A stretch of DNA of 64,000 bases from Aquabacterium sp. NJ1 (GTDB lineage Bacteria > Pseudomonadota > Gammaproteobacteria > Burkholderiales > Burkholderiaceae_C). The position numbers and the translations under genes were made by a program. The notes beneath the pieces are model-generated. The model was not told the origin of the DNA and ran no database searches. It saw nothing but the letters and a program-made list of their open reading frames with translations. Below are positions 34,701-44,431 of the stretch, piece after piece; the first letter of the stretch is position 1; each line of letters starts with the position of its first letter. The stretch covers positions 3,640,001 through 3,704,000 of the forward strand of contig NZ_JRKM01000001.1 of NCBI RefSeq assembly GCF_000768065.1, in the 5' to 3' direction.

Positions 34701-37084
34701 TGCTGGAGCAACGCTTCCGCTACACAGATAAGGACCGCAACGACTGGTCTCAGAACCCCGCTCATGAGGCTCCCTTGGAACGCCTCCCGGTCATGTTCTG
34801 CTCGCCAACCATGGAGCTTGGCGTAGACATCTCCGCGCTTAACACGGTGTATCTGCGGAACATGCCCCCAACCCCGGCCAATTACGCACAACGTAGTGGC
34901 CGTGCCGGACGCTCGGGGCAGCAGGCTCTGGTGGTGACTTATTGCGCTGCACTGAGCCCGCACGATCAGTGGTTCTTCCACCATGCCAACGACATGGTCC
35001 ACGGCGTGGTCCGAGCGCCGACGCTTGATCTGGCCAACCGCGACCTTGTAGACAGCCACCTGCAAGCCGTTTGGCTTGCCAGCACCCACACTCCACTGGA
35101 TGCCAGCATCGCGCCGATGCTGGACCTCGACCAGCCGGGTAAGCCGCTCAAGCCAAGCTATCAAGATGCCTTCCATGCGCCAGGGGTGCGTGAACGTGCC
35201 TTGTCGAGTGCTCAGCGCGTGGTCGATCAACTGCTGAAGGAATTGAATGGCAGTCACTGGTTCTCAGGTGACTACGTCGAGCAGGTCATTGATCGAGCGC
35301 CGCAACAGTTCTCCGGGGCACTGGAGCGCTGGCGCGTCCTGTTCGATGCAACCCGGCAGCAGATGAACATGGCCGACCAGATCGTCAAGAGCCATACTGC
35401 CTCGCACACCGAACGTCAAAATGCCCAGCGCCGCTACGGTGATGCTGCGCGGCAGTACGCCGTCCTGCTCAAGTCAGGCAATAGCCAGAACACCGATTTC
35501 TACACCTACCGCTACTTGGCCAGCCAGGGCTTTTTGCCGGGCTACAACTTCCCGCGCTTGCCTCTCATGGCATGGATTCCAGCGCGCGGCGGTCAAACCA
35601 CCAATGGCAAGGACGACGAAGGCAGCATGGTCAGTCGCCCTCGTTTCCTAGCGTTGTCGGAGTTTGGGCCTCGCAGCCTGATCTATCACCAGGGGCGAAT
35701 GTACCGGGTGGTGCGAGCAAAGCTCAACGTGGGTAATGCAGATCACGTCTCCGGCAACAGTCAACTTGCGACCATCACTTCACTGGTGTGCAGTCAATGC
35801 GGCTATGGCCATTTGGGTGAACCTGGAGGTGGTCAGCCGCTGGTCAACCGCTGCGAAAACTGCGATGCCCTGTTGACTGAAACCGACTGGGTGCGTGAGC
35901 TCTACCGCATTGAGACGGTCGAAACCTTGCCGGTTGAGCGGATCTCGATCAACGACGAGGACCGCCAGCGCCAAGGCTTCGAGCTACAGACCACCTACCG
36001 GTTCTTGCCTGGGCCGGATGGAAAAATCCAGAAGCAGAAGGCCGACGTCTTGCTGGGCGACGAAGACCTTGCTGAGCTCAGCTACGCACCTGCTGCCCGC
36101 ATTTGGCGCATCAATCGGGGGTGGCGCCGCCGCAAAGACAAAGAGCAACTTGGCTTCTACATCAACCCAATCACAGGAACCTGGAGCAAACAGGATGCCC
36201 CGGACGCGGGGGAAGACAGCTGTAACGATGATGCGCTCATGGACAAGGTGCCCAATCAGCGCATCGTCCCCTTTGTCGAAGACCACCGCAACCTCCTGAT
36301 CTTGGCGCCAGTGCATGCGCTTCCATTGGAGGCCATGGCCACATTGCAAGCCGCGCTCAAACGCGGCATTGAGTTGACTTTCCAGATCGAAGAGTCAGAG
36401 TTGGTGGCAGAACCCTTGCCAAAGCTTGACGAACGCCGCGCGCTGCTGTTCTACGAAGCAGCGGAGGGCGGCGCGGGCGTGCTTACCCGTTTGGCCAACG
36501 ACGCAGCGAGCCTGGCCATGGTGGCACAAAACGCCCTGCGTCTTTTGCACCATCGTGATCCAGCCGATGGCATTTGGCGCTTGGAGGACCTGCCCGATCT
36601 TGAGCAGACCGACGACCTCGGCAATCACATTTGTGAGGCAGGCTGCTACCAATGTCTGCTCTCGTATTTCAACCAACCAGACCACGAGCACATCAATCGC
36701 CGCAACCCGGAGGCGCTCAAATTGCTGGTGGCCATGGCCAACGCGCAAGTCAAGCTACGTCCAGCCGATGAAGCCACCGAGGTGGCGTCAGTCGGTTCAG
36801 AGTCATCTTCCGATGCCGATTCGCTGGAAGCGCGCTGGCTGGCTGCGCTCCAGCAGGCTGGTTTGACCGCACCTGACGCGTTGAACGTACCCGTCAACCA
36901 AGGCGCGGCCGTTGCTGCAGCCCAGTACAAGTCGGCACGTGCTTTGGTGTTCCTCAGCAAACCAGATGCAGCCATTACAGCCACGTTGCATGACAAGGGC
37001 TGGCAGGTGATTGACTTCTCTGAACCTGAATCTTGGTCTGCCCGCTTTGCGGAACACCCAGCGGTGTTTGGCTCATCCAGTTGA
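31784..37084 (+). CDS. DEAD/DEAH helicase with C-terminal DUF1998-like zinc region
   Basis: The 1766-residue protein has a superfamily 2 helicase core: Walker A TGTGSGKS at about 112-119, DELH at about 234-237, TSATMS, and late motifs MELGVDISALN and QRSGRAGRSG near 1037. Several cysteine pairs follow or interrupt it (CRDCG, CLSCG, CSQCG near 1335, CENCD near 1357). The C-terminus has EAAEGGAGV and CEAGCYQCLLSY (about 1617), the DUF1998/MrfA-type signature. DISARM DrmA and DrmB carry such helicase and DUF1998 parts as separate proteins, whereas here they are in one chain. It probably moves along or unwinds invading DNA. It is the first gene of the five-gene cassette. Confidence 0.85.
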   Translation: MDDVFEFRNQLVERYSNFSRSFVRIAARDIREEVERQYQDGRYWPEPLVQINPNYQRKGTVQSLAVEGVLHPLCADVFQVGKPEGNPQPLHLYAHQLQALAKGQSGQSYVVTTGTGSGKSLSFFIPIIDRIIKAKAEGGKPRTRAIVIYPMNALANSQLEELDKFLHGYASDAKPFTVARYTGQENKPERDAMADNPPDILLTNFMMLEYILTRFDDVDRRVVDHCEGLDFLVLDELHTYRGRQGADVALLVRRLRERLKANKLVCIGTSATMSSAGTQADRNRTVAEVATKLFGTQISEHDVIGETLERVTDPLKDVASIAADLHATVQLEHFEWPTFEAFQKDPLSIWVELNLGIELPEHEPPRRAKPKTLQSACDDLARDASCDVPVARAALQRFLVAAHDVRTPQGRPPFAFKLHQFISGPGKVLTTLEAPGYRHITLDAQRFAPGRQSEGVHLYSAHFCRDCGQEYFPVWSSGQHHTTYLPREVDDVSADDKEDLSYGFLCPVKGGQQYSGQIEDLPETWLDLSRDEPKVKPAYRKAVPYQIAVSPEGHEGSGEEFWFIPGKFRFCLSCGVTHEAHGKDANRLSSLSGEGRSSATTMIALSALQQLFALPNPAPGQPDPRKLLGFTDNRQDAALQAGHFNDFIFLLTLRSGLIGALQDNAGVLTEEQLADAVFKSLGFHQVDQTILVEYLRSPKLMGLARQEAQRTLRFIIAYRLLRDLRRGWRFNNPNLDQLGLLAIRYRGLDEFCANASSFADHSVLARLSPSHRARMCELLFDNLRRHLCLETRYLDPVEQDKARTSGHTYLTERWAFAPDEKLETGRYLILGKRPEYKGKPRTDLVTGGPRSRLLRLVKTSSFWQDSVFADEVKRWKDGEWVEIIEALLRAAGNYGYVQRHAIDAQLAGWRLNAAALDWCLTTDQPLGDDSRVNTFFRELYLSVADLLRLPSHPLFEFEAQEHTAQVDAPRRQLLEQRFRYTDKDRNDWSQNPAHEAPLERLPVMFCSPTMELGVDISALNTVYLRNMPPTPANYAQRSGRAGRSGQQALVVTYCAALSPHDQWFFHHANDMVHGVVRAPTLDLANRDLVDSHLQAVWLASTHTPLDASIAPMLDLDQPGKPLKPSYQDAFHAPGVRERALSSAQRVVDQLLKELNGSHWFSGDYVEQVIDRAPQQFSGALERWRVLFDATRQQMNMADQIVKSHTASHTERQNAQRRYGDAARQYAVLLKSGNSQNTDFYTYRYLASQGFLPGYNFPRLPLMAWIPARGGQTTNGKDDEGSMVSRPRFLALSEFGPRSLIYHQGRMYRVVRAKLNVGNADHVSGNSQLATITSLVCSQCGYGHLGEPGGGQPLVNRCENCDALLTETDWVRELYRIETVETLPVERISINDEDRQRQGFELQTTYRFLPGPDGKIQKQKADVLLGDEDLAELSYAPAARIWRINRGWRRRKDKEQLGFYINPITGTWSKQDAPDAGEDSCNDDALMDKVPNQRIVPFVEDHRNLLILAPVHALPLEAMATLQAALKRGIELTFQIEESELVAEPLPKLDERRALLFYEAAEGGAGVLTRLANDAASLAMVAQNALRLLHHRDPADGIWRLEDLPDLEQTDDLGNHICEAGCYQCLLSYFNQPDHEHINRRNPEALKLLVAMANAQVKLRPADEATEVASVGSESSSDADSLEARWLAALQQAGLTAPDALNVPVNQGAAVAAAQYKSARALVFLSKPDAAITATLHDKGWQVIDFSEPESWSARFAEHPAVFGSSS

Positions 37085-37101
37085 CACCCCAGATTGCTTT
37101 C

Positions 37102-39894
37102 ATGACGACACTTGAACACGACTTTCAGCCAGGCAACCTGGTTCGCGCCCGTGGCCGCGAATGGGTGGTGCAAACCGACTCCCGACGCGATTGGCTGCGC
37201 CTGCGGCCCTTGGGCGGAGCTGAAGACGAAACCATCGCGCTGATCCCGGAGTTGGAGCTCGCTCCGGTCGAGCACGCCACGTTTGACCAGCCTGACCCGG
37301 CTTTGGCAGGCAACCACGCGGCGGCCATCTTGCTGCGCGATGCATTGCGCCTCACCTTGCGTGCTGGCGCAGGCCCCTTCCGCTCATTCGGCAACATTGC
37401 CGTGGAGCCCCGTGGCTACCAACTTGTGCCGTTGTTGATGGCTTTGCGCCTGTCCACCGTTCGGCTGCTAATTGCGGATGACGTTGGCATCGGCAAGACC
37501 GTCGAAGCTGGGTTGATTGCGCGTGAGCTGATGGACCGTGGTGAGATCGCCCGCTTGGCCGTGCTGTGCCCGCCGCACTTGGTTGAGCAATGGCAGTCCG
37601 AGCTGGAGACACGCTTTAACCTGTACGCTGTCGCCCTCACTGCGGCATCAGCAGCCCGGGTGGAACGAGAGCTGCCGCATGGTGTGGGCTTGTTCGATCA
37701 TCACCCCGTGGTTGTTGTGAGCCTGGACTACATCAAGAGCGAACGCAACCGCGAGCAGTTCTTGGCCACGGCTCCAGAATGCATCATCGTAGATGAGGCG
37801 CACACCTGCGCCAGCAGTGGCGCTGGCAAGCAACTGCGCTTCGAATTGCTGCAACGCCTTGCCAGAGATGTGCACCGCCACCTGCTTTTGCTCACGGCCA
37901 CCCCGCACTCGGGCGACGAGGTCGCTTTCTACAACCTGTTGTCATTGCTGGATCAGCGTTTCCAAGCATTGCAGGGGCGCATGTCAACCAGCGACCCGCT
38001 GCGTCAGGAGTTGGCTCGTCACTTTGTGCAAAGGCGTCGCAAAGACATCGCCGAGTGGCAAACCGAAACCCACGATGGTCGTGGATTTGCACGGCGCATG
38101 AAAACGGAGCTCACCTACCAACTCAGTGGTGAGTGGGGGAGCTTTTTTGATGCAGTGCAAGACTACTGCCGCGAGCTTGCCGAAACTGCTGAGCGTGATG
38201 GTACTACAGGTGGTTCGGGGCTCATGTGGTACGCCACTTTGGCTTTGCTGCGCTGCGTGGCATCGTCGCCAGCGGCGGCGGTCAAAGCTCTGACCACTCG
38301 GCTGGAAGGCTCCGTGTCAGCAGATGAATTGTTGACCGATGAGCGCTTGCATGACGGCGAAGCAGATGACCTGTCTGGCAGTGACCTGGAGCCGCCAGCC
38401 CAACTGCAAGACGCTTCTCGCTTGCAGGCATTGATCACCACGGCTCAGCGCCTCTCTGGTCAATCGGGCGACCCCAAGCTGGCAGCGCTCCTCCAACACA
38501 CAGGTCAGTTGCTCAAAGACGGCTATCACCCCGTGGTGTTCTGCCGGTACATCGCCACCGCACACTATGTGGCGGAGCATCTCAAAGTCATGTTCCCCAA
38601 TGTTGCCATCGAGGCCATCACCGGTGAATTAACGCCGGAAGAACGGCGCGAGCGGGTGGAGGACATGGGTGAGGCAGACAGCCGAATACTGGTCGCCACC
38701 GACTGCCTGTCAGAGGGCATCAACCTGCAGCACTTGTTCACCGCCGTCGTCCACTATGACCTGGCCTGGAACCCCACGCGCCACGAGCAGCGGGAAGGCC
38801 GGGTGGATCGATTTGGTCAGCAGGCGCCCGAGGTACGCTGCACCATGCTCTATGGGCAAGACAACCCCATTGACGGGTTTGTTTTGAAGGTCATCTTGCG
38901 CAAGGGCGAAGCCATCCAGAAGGAGCTGGGGGTGATGGTGCCCTTGCCTGAGGACGATGCTCGGATTAACCAGGCGTTGGTCAAAGCCGCGCTCATGCGC
39001 CGAGAGCATCACCCAGAGAACAAGACGCCACAGATTGCCTTCGACTTCGGTGAACCTGAGCGCCTGCTGGCGCCCTTGCAGGGAAAATGGCAAGACGCGT
39101 TGGATAAGGCCAAGGCAAACCGAACCGTGTTTGCACAACGCCGTATTCGCCCTGATGAGGTACTACCAGAATGGCACAAGCAGCAACAAGCCCTTGGCTC
39201 CCAAGCGGATGTGAAGCGCTTTCTGCAAAGTGCTTGCGTGCGTCTGGGGTCTCCATTGGAGAGTGCCCGTCGGGCCAATCAGGCCCGCTTCACACCGCAA
39301 CACCTGCCAGAGGCCTTGCGCCTGCGCCTTGCAGACGAGGGGCTGGATGCCGCCCAGCTGATTGACTTTGATGAACTCCATCGCAGCCACCCCCTGGTGG
39401 GGCTGTTGGCCCAGCACCTGTTGGAAGATGCCCTGGGTAGCACTCAGCCTGTAGCTTCTCGATGTGCCGCCACGCTGACGAATGATGTGGACGTGGCTAC
39501 AACGCTGTACCTGCTGCGTGTTCGCCACCAACTTAGCTACGTGCGCCGACGTGAGCCTTTCCAGATGATGGCTGAAGAGACCGTCGCTCTGGCCGTGCGT
39601 GGCCGCGCCAACCCAGAGTGGTTGTCAGATGAACATGCTGCTCGGTTGATTGAGTGCAACCCCAGTGGCAACTTGTCCGCTGAAGCAGTGCAGCGCGAGG
39701 TCAGCCAAGCCATTGAGTTCATGGCTGCCCACCCTCAGCAATTGCATGCGCTGGCCCAGCAGCGCGCCGATGCCTTGCTTGCCGATCACAAGCGTGTGCG
39801 AGAGGCTGCGCGTGACGTGGGTCAGTACAACGTCAAGCCCTGTCTGCCTGTGGACGTCATGGGCGTGTATGTGCTTCTGCCTGATTCGCTGTAA
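37102..39894 (+). CDS. SNF2-family helicase/translocase (DrmD-like)
   Basis: The ATG at 37102 gives 930 residues. A TTG overlapping the previous stop at 37081 is also possible. SNF2/RapA-type motifs are seen: ADDVGIGKTVEAG (125-137), VDEAH (230-234), LTATPHSG, ATDCLSEGINLQ and REGRVDRFGQ (about 564-573). This resembles the DrmD helicase of class 1 DISARM and other SNF2 proteins of restriction-like systems. It sits between the DUF1998 helicase (17-bp gap) and the methylase (18-bp gap), on the same strand, so the three form an operon. Confidence 0.9.
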   Translation: MTTLEHDFQPGNLVRARGREWVVQTDSRRDWLRLRPLGGAEDETIALIPELELAPVEHATFDQPDPALAGNHAAAILLRDALRLTLRAGAGPFRSFGNIAVEPRGYQLVPLLMALRLSTVRLLIADDVGIGKTVEAGLIARELMDRGEIARLAVLCPPHLVEQWQSELETRFNLYAVALTAASAARVERELPHGVGLFDHHPVVVVSLDYIKSERNREQFLATAPECIIVDEAHTCASSGAGKQLRFELLQRLARDVHRHLLLLTATPHSGDEVAFYNLLSLLDQRFQALQGRMSTSDPLRQELARHFVQRRRKDIAEWQTETHDGRGFARRMKTELTYQLSGEWGSFFDAVQDYCRELAETAERDGTTGGSGLMWYATLALLRCVASSPAAAVKALTTRLEGSVSADELLTDERLHDGEADDLSGSDLEPPAQLQDASRLQALITTAQRLSGQSGDPKLAALLQHTGQLLKDGYHPVVFCRYIATAHYVAEHLKVMFPNVAIEAITGELTPEERRERVEDMGEADSRILVATDCLSEGINLQHLFTAVVHYDLAWNPTRHEQREGRVDRFGQQAPEVRCTMLYGQDNPIDGFVLKVILRKGEAIQKELGVMVPLPEDDARINQALVKAALMRREHHPENKTPQIAFDFGEPERLLAPLQGKWQDALDKAKANRTVFAQRRIRPDEVLPEWHKQQQALGSQADVKRFLQSACVRLGSPLESARRANQARFTPQHLPEALRLRLADEGLDAAQLIDFDELHRSHPLVGLLAQHLLEDALGSTQPVASRCAATLTNDVDVATTLYLLRVRHQLSYVRRREPFQMMAEETVALAVRGRANPEWLSDEHAARLIECNPSGNLSAEAVQREVSQAIEFMAAHPQQLHALAQQRADALLADHKRVREAARDVGQYNVKPCLPVDVMGVYVLLPDSL

Positions 39895-39912
39895 GCCTGA
39901 GCCGAGAACAAC

Positions 39913-42900
39913 ATGAAACGCACCCGCAACAGCAAACGTCAGGCTGCACTGAATCTGCCCACCATTCAGTTGGAAGGCAGCTTGTTCTTGCCTGACCAGT
40001 TGGAGAAAGCCGCCCAAGGCCGCGCAACGGATCAAACTGAGGTGGACTATGGCGTCCCGAAAGGCGTCAAGCTAAAGGACGAATACAGCCGGTCCTTCCA
40101 GATTGCCAAAGCACAGTGGCAGCACTTTGCTGCCCAGATGGAGCGAACCGATCTGGATGCCCATCGCCTCACCATCGGCTTTGTGCACGAACTGCTGCGC
40201 GACGCACTGGGCTATGCCCCATTGCAACACGCTACTGCGGTTGAGGTTGGGGCCTTGGCTTACCCCATCAGCGTGATCTCGGGTCAAGTGGCGGTTCTGG
40301 TCGCACCACATGACCTTGGTCTCGACGATCCAGATGTGCGCTTTGCCGTTGTGGGCGGCGGCAATCGCAAAAAATCTGCGTTCCAGACCATGCAAGAGCT
40401 GCTGAACGCCAGCCCAGAGCACACCTGGGGCATGGTGAGCAACGGCAAGCAACTGCGCTTGTTGCGCGATGCAGCCTCGCTCACCCGTCCCACTTATCTG
40501 GAATTCGATCTGGCCGATCTGTTGGGTGGTCAGCGTTATGCAGAGTTCGCCAACGTGTGGCGCCTGCTGCATGCCAGCCGTTCACCTCAAGCTGCTGGCA
40601 CCGCGTGTGTTTGGGAGCGATGGCGTGAGGCGGGCAAAGCAGAGGGTACGCGAGTACGCGACGGCCTGCGCAATGGGGTTGAGAAAGCCCTGCTCACTTT
40701 TGGCGAAGGCTTCTTGCAGCACCCAGTCAACGAAGCGCTCCGTACTGCGCTCAATGACGGCAGCTTGAGCAAAGATGCTTATTTCCAGCAACTGTTGCGG
40801 CTGATCTATCGGTTGATCTTTGTGTTCACCGTAGAAGAACGAGGCGTGTTGCATCCGCTGGATGACAGCGCTGAAGCGCTGGCAGCGCGCAAAGCTTATG
40901 GAGAGGGCTACGCGCTGCATCGCCTTCGTGAGCTTTGCCTCAAGCGCCGCGCACGCAACCGACACGACGACCATTGGCAAGCCATCTGCATCGTTTGGCG
41001 AGGCCTGGCCCAAGGCGAGGCGCGTCTGGCCTTGCCCGCGCTGGGCGGACTGTTCGCGATAGATCAGTGCCCGCACCTGGATACCGCCAGTTTGCACAAT
41101 ACGCATCTTCTGACAGCACTGCAGCACTTGCGCTGGGCAGTGACCACACAAGGCAAGACCAGCAACCTCACCCCGGTGGACTACCGCAACATGGGGCCAG
41201 AGGAGCTTGGCAGCGTTTATGAGAGCCTGTTGGAACTGGTGCCATCCATCGACCTGCCTGCACGCCGCTTCGGCTTTGTCGGTATCACCGAGGAAGGCAG
41301 CACTGCGGGCAACGCGCGCAAGACTTCAGGCAGCTACTACACCCCCGACAGCCTGGTGCAAGAGCTGATCAAAAGCGCGCTCGACCCTGTCATCGAGCAG
41401 CGCCTGCAGGCCCGCACCGACAACCCCACCGAAGCATTGCTGTCCATCCGTGTAGTGGACCCTGCCTGCGGCAGCGGTCACTTCCTGCTGGCAGCCGCGC
41501 GCCGCCTTGCGGAGAAGCTAGCCCAACTGCGCAGCATCGAGAGTGGGCAAGAGGGCGCAGTACGCCCCCAAGACTACCGCCATGCTCTGCGCGAAGTGGT
41601 TGCGCGCTGCATTTTCGGGGTGGACCGCAACCCCATGGCCATTGAACTGGCCCGCACCGCTTTGTGGCTGGAAGGGTTCGAAGAAGGGCGCCCGCTCAGC
41701 TTCCTCGACCACCACCTGCAAGTGGGCGACGCGCTGCTGGGATTGACTGACCTTAAGGCACTGGAACTCGGCATTGCCAAAGACGCCTTCAAGCCGTTGA
41801 GTGGCGACGACAAAGAGGTGTGTAAGCAGCTCGCCAAAGCCAACGCCGCCGCGCTGAAAGACCTGGCCAAGAAGCGCGAGGCTCGCGCCTTTGGCCAGAT
41901 GGACGTTCCCAGCCAATCTGGCAGCGGCTTAGCTGAGCTGCAAGCCCTGGAGGCCCTGCCGGAGTACAGCACCGCGCAAATCTCCGCCAAGGCGGCGGCC
42001 TATGGCGCCTACCTGAGCCAAGCCCGGAGCGGCCACCTGGCGCAGGCCGCTCACCTGCTGCTGGGAGCCTACCTGTTGGCGAAGCGGGTCGATACCGCCA
42101 GCCGCATCCCCACCACCGCCACCCTCTATCTCACCTTGCAAGGCGCGCCCCTTCCGGCCGACCAGCACGGCGCCCTGGCTGCATCGCAAGCCGCTTGCAG
42201 CGAGGCCCGCGTGTTTCATTGGCCGCTGGCCTTTCCGCAGGTGTTTGCGCAAGGTGGCTTTGACTGCGTGCTGGGCAACCCGCCGTGGGAGCGCATCAAG
42301 CTGCAAGAGGAAGAGTTTTTCGCCACCCGCCATCGCGATGTGGCCCTGGCCAAGAACAAGGCCGAGCGCGCCCAGCGCATCCAGTGGCTGAGCGAGGGCC
42401 GTCTAGCCAAGCAACTTTTCCCGCAGCACGAGCATCCGCCGCATGAGTGTGAAGCCGAGCAGCGGCTTCACGGCGAATTCATCAGCGCCCGTCGCACGGC
42501 GGAAGCCGCCAGCCTGTATGCCCACGTGAAGGGGGAAGATGGCGGACGCTATCCGCTCACCGGCGTGGGAGATGTGAATACCTACGCGCTTTTCGCTGAA
42601 ACCATCAGCCAAATTATGGCGTCCAGCGGACGGGCTGGATTTATCGTGCCTACCGGTATTGCAACCGACGATGGCACAAAAGCCTATTTCGCACATCACA
42701 CACAGCAAGGGAAGTTAATCAGCATTAAATCATTCGAGAATGAAAAATTCATATTTCCGGATGTGCATCACTCCTTCCGCTTCTGTATGATGACAATAGG
42801 AAGGGCCGACCAGGCAGAATTTGTTTTTTTTGCTCAGAACGTCGATCAAATTCACGATCCACGACGTCGCTTCCGCCTAACCCCTGATGAATTCAAGCTT

Positions 42901-44415
42901 ATAAGTCCGAACTCGCTAACCTGCCCGGTACTGCGCTCTGAAATGGATGCCGCGTTGACAAAAAAATTGTATAGGGCATCGCCGATTCTCATTGACGACA
43001 ACAAACCTGATGGAAATGCGTGGGGATTACGTTTCCACTCAAGGCTGTTTCACATGGCTGAAGATAGTCATCACTTTAGAGAATCGGCGACGCCAGGCCG
43101 TTTGGCTCTGTATGAAGCAAAGATGATTCATCACTACGATCATCGGTGGGCAACCTACGGGTCGAATGGGGAAAGTAGTGACGTTCCCGTCGATCAGAAG
43201 AAGGATCCCAGCTTCACCGTTCTACCGCGATATTGGATTGAACAGAACGAAATCGAGCTGCGTCTTGGTGAAAGGGGGTGGGGTCGAAATTGGTTGATTG
43301 GATGGAGAGATATTACTAGCGCGCATGTGCTGCGAACGGTAATCGCGACCGTTATTCCAAGGTTGGCATTGGGAAATACTGTGCCGTTTTTGATGTCCGA
43401 GCAATCGCCGCCGAAGCTTGCGTGCCTACTTGCAAATCTAAGCTCTTTGGTTCTGGATTTTGTTGCACGAGTTAAAGTGGGTGGAACACATCTGACTTAT
43501 GGCTATCTAAAGCAATTCCCAATCCTTCCGCCAGATAGATACGACGAGACCAGTCTCGCGTTCATCGTCCCGCGCGTGCTGGAACTCACTTACACCGCCC
43601 ACGATCTGAAAGCCTGGGCGCAAGACCTGGGTTTTGAAGGCGCGCCATTCAAATTTGACCCCGACCGCCGTGCCGAAATTCGTGGCGAGCTGGACGCCTA
43701 CTACGCCCGCCTCTATGACTTGCACGAGGACGAGCTTCGCTACATCCTGGACCCCGCCGATGTGATGGGCGCAGACTACCCGAGCGAGACCTTTCGGGTG
43801 TTGAAGAACCGGGAGATGAAGGAATTCGGCGAATACCGCACCCAGCGGCTGGTGCTGCGCGAGTTTCGACGCATGGCCATTGCCGATGCAAACGGCCAAC
43901 CCTACACCAGCTTGCTGAACCCACCTCCTGGCGTTCACCCGTTGCCCAGCTATTCAGCCCATGGCGTGATCCAGGACGAGACCGATGCCCACCTCGCCGG
44001 TTTGCTGATCACTTTGATCGAACAGGGGCAGCGATTGCCTCGACGCGAGCTGAACGACGTGTTCGTGCTGGCTGGGCAGACTGAATTGCATGAGCGCTTG
44101 CTCGACGCCCAGGGCCTAGGCCTGCTGCGCAGCTTCATGCAGTCGCACACTGGCATCTTTGACATCGAGCGTGTGGCGGGCAACCGCGTCCAAGAGCGGC
44201 TTCGTCACTTCGAGACCCGGGGAGTGATTCGGCTGATCTCGGCTGGTGATTTGGTGGAGCGCATTGTCACCGTGCCCTTGCCCGCCGAGGTTCGGGTGAG
44301 CGCCCAGACCGCACCGGTGGCGACCCTGCTGGCAGCAGCAGCCAAGCAAGCCTTTGCGGCGATTGCACCCACCGCCGACACCCAGGCGGCAACGCCTTCG
44401 ATGAAACAAGCCTGA
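39913..44415 (+). CDS. Eco57I/DrmMI-type N6-adenine DNA methyltransferase
   Basis: The 1500-residue protein has SAM-binding motif [16 protein letters not shown] (about 513-527) and the catalytic NPPW at about 789-792, the arrangement of gamma-class N6-adenine methylases with an Eco57I domain. The N-terminal 450 residues carry no recognised nuclease motif. Residues about 890-1210, the expected target-recognition area, are encoded by clearly more A/T-rich DNA than either side. It probably marks host DNA so that the helicases and nuclease act only on unmodified DNA, as in DISARM and BREX. It precedes the ATPase gene by 16 bp. Confidence 0.88.
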   Translation: MKRTRNSKRQAALNLPTIQLEGSLFLPDQLEKAAQGRATDQTEVDYGVPKGVKLKDEYSRSFQIAKAQWQHFAAQMERTDLDAHRLTIGFVHELLRDALGYAPLQHATAVEVGALAYPISVISGQVAVLVAPHDLGLDDPDVRFAVVGGGNRKKSAFQTMQELLNASPEHTWGMVSNGKQLRLLRDAASLTRPTYLEFDLADLLGGQRYAEFANVWRLLHASRSPQAAGTACVWERWREAGKAEGTRVRDGLRNGVEKALLTFGEGFLQHPVNEALRTALNDGSLSKDAYFQQLLRLIYRLIFVFTVEERGVLHPLDDSAEALAARKAYGEGYALHRLRELCLKRRARNRHDDHWQAICIVWRGLAQGEARLALPALGGLFAIDQCPHLDTASLHNTHLLTALQHLRWAVTTQGKTSNLTPVDYRNMGPEELGSVYESLLELVPSIDLPARRFGFVGITEEGSTAGNARKTSGSYYTPDSLVQELIKSALDPVIEQRLQARTDNPTEALLSIRVVDPACGSGHFLLAAARRLAEKLAQLRSIESGQEGAVRPQDYRHALREVVARCIFGVDRNPMAIELARTALWLEGFEEGRPLSFLDHHLQVGDALLGLTDLKALELGIAKDAFKPLSGDDKEVCKQLAKANAAALKDLAKKREARAFGQMDVPSQSGSGLAELQALEALPEYSTAQISAKAAAYGAYLSQARSGHLAQAAHLLLGAYLLAKRVDTASRIPTTATLYLTLQGAPLPADQHGALAASQAACSEARVFHWPLAFPQVFAQGGFDCVLGNPPWERIKLQEEEFFATRHRDVALAKNKAERAQRIQWLSEGRLAKQLFPQHEHPPHECEAEQRLHGEFISARRTAEAASLYAHVKGEDGGRYPLTGVGDVNTYALFAETISQIMASSGRAGFIVPTGIATDDGTKAYFAHHTQQGKLISIKSFENEKFIFPDVHHSFRFCMMTIGRADQAEFVFFAQNVDQIHDPRRRFRLTPDEFKLISPNSLTCPVLRSEMDAALTKKLYRASPILIDDNKPDGNAWGLRFHSRLFHMAEDSHHFRESATPGRLALYEAKMIHHYDHRWATYGSNGESSDVPVDQKKDPSFTVLPRYWIEQNEIELRLGERGWGRNWLIGWRDITSAHVLRTVIATVIPRLALGNTVPFLMSEQSPPKLACLLANLSSLVLDFVARVKVGGTHLTYGYLKQFPILPPDRYDETSLAFIVPRVLELTYTAHDLKAWAQDLGFEGAPFKFDPDRRAEIRGELDAYYARLYDLHEDELRYILDPADVMGADYPSETFRVLKNREMKEFGEYRTQRLVLREFRRMAIADANGQPYTSLLNPPPGVHPLPSYSAHGVIQDETDAHLAGLLITLIEQGQRLPRRELNDVFVLAGQTELHERLLDAQGLGLLRSFMQSHTGIFDIERVAGNRVQERLRHFETRGVIRLISAGDLVERIVTVPLPAEVRVSAQTAPVATLLAAAAKQAFAAIAPTADTQAATPSMKQA
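42590..43545 (+). other. A/T-rich mosaic segment within the methylase gene
   Basis: Base use changes sharply near 42590 and returns near 43545: runs such as TGAAAAATTCATATTT and AAAAAATTGTATAGG contrast with the GC-rich codons on both sides. The frame stays open. The segment covers about residues 893-1211. It fits a recombined target-recognition domain. Confidence 0.65.
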
Positions 44416-44431
44416 CGACGAGGGCCACATC

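Noticed and set aside
31784..44415. Calling the cassette a standard DISARM or BREX system
   Set aside because: No separate drmB/drmC and no pglZ, brxC or brxL genes are present, so the name would overstate the match.
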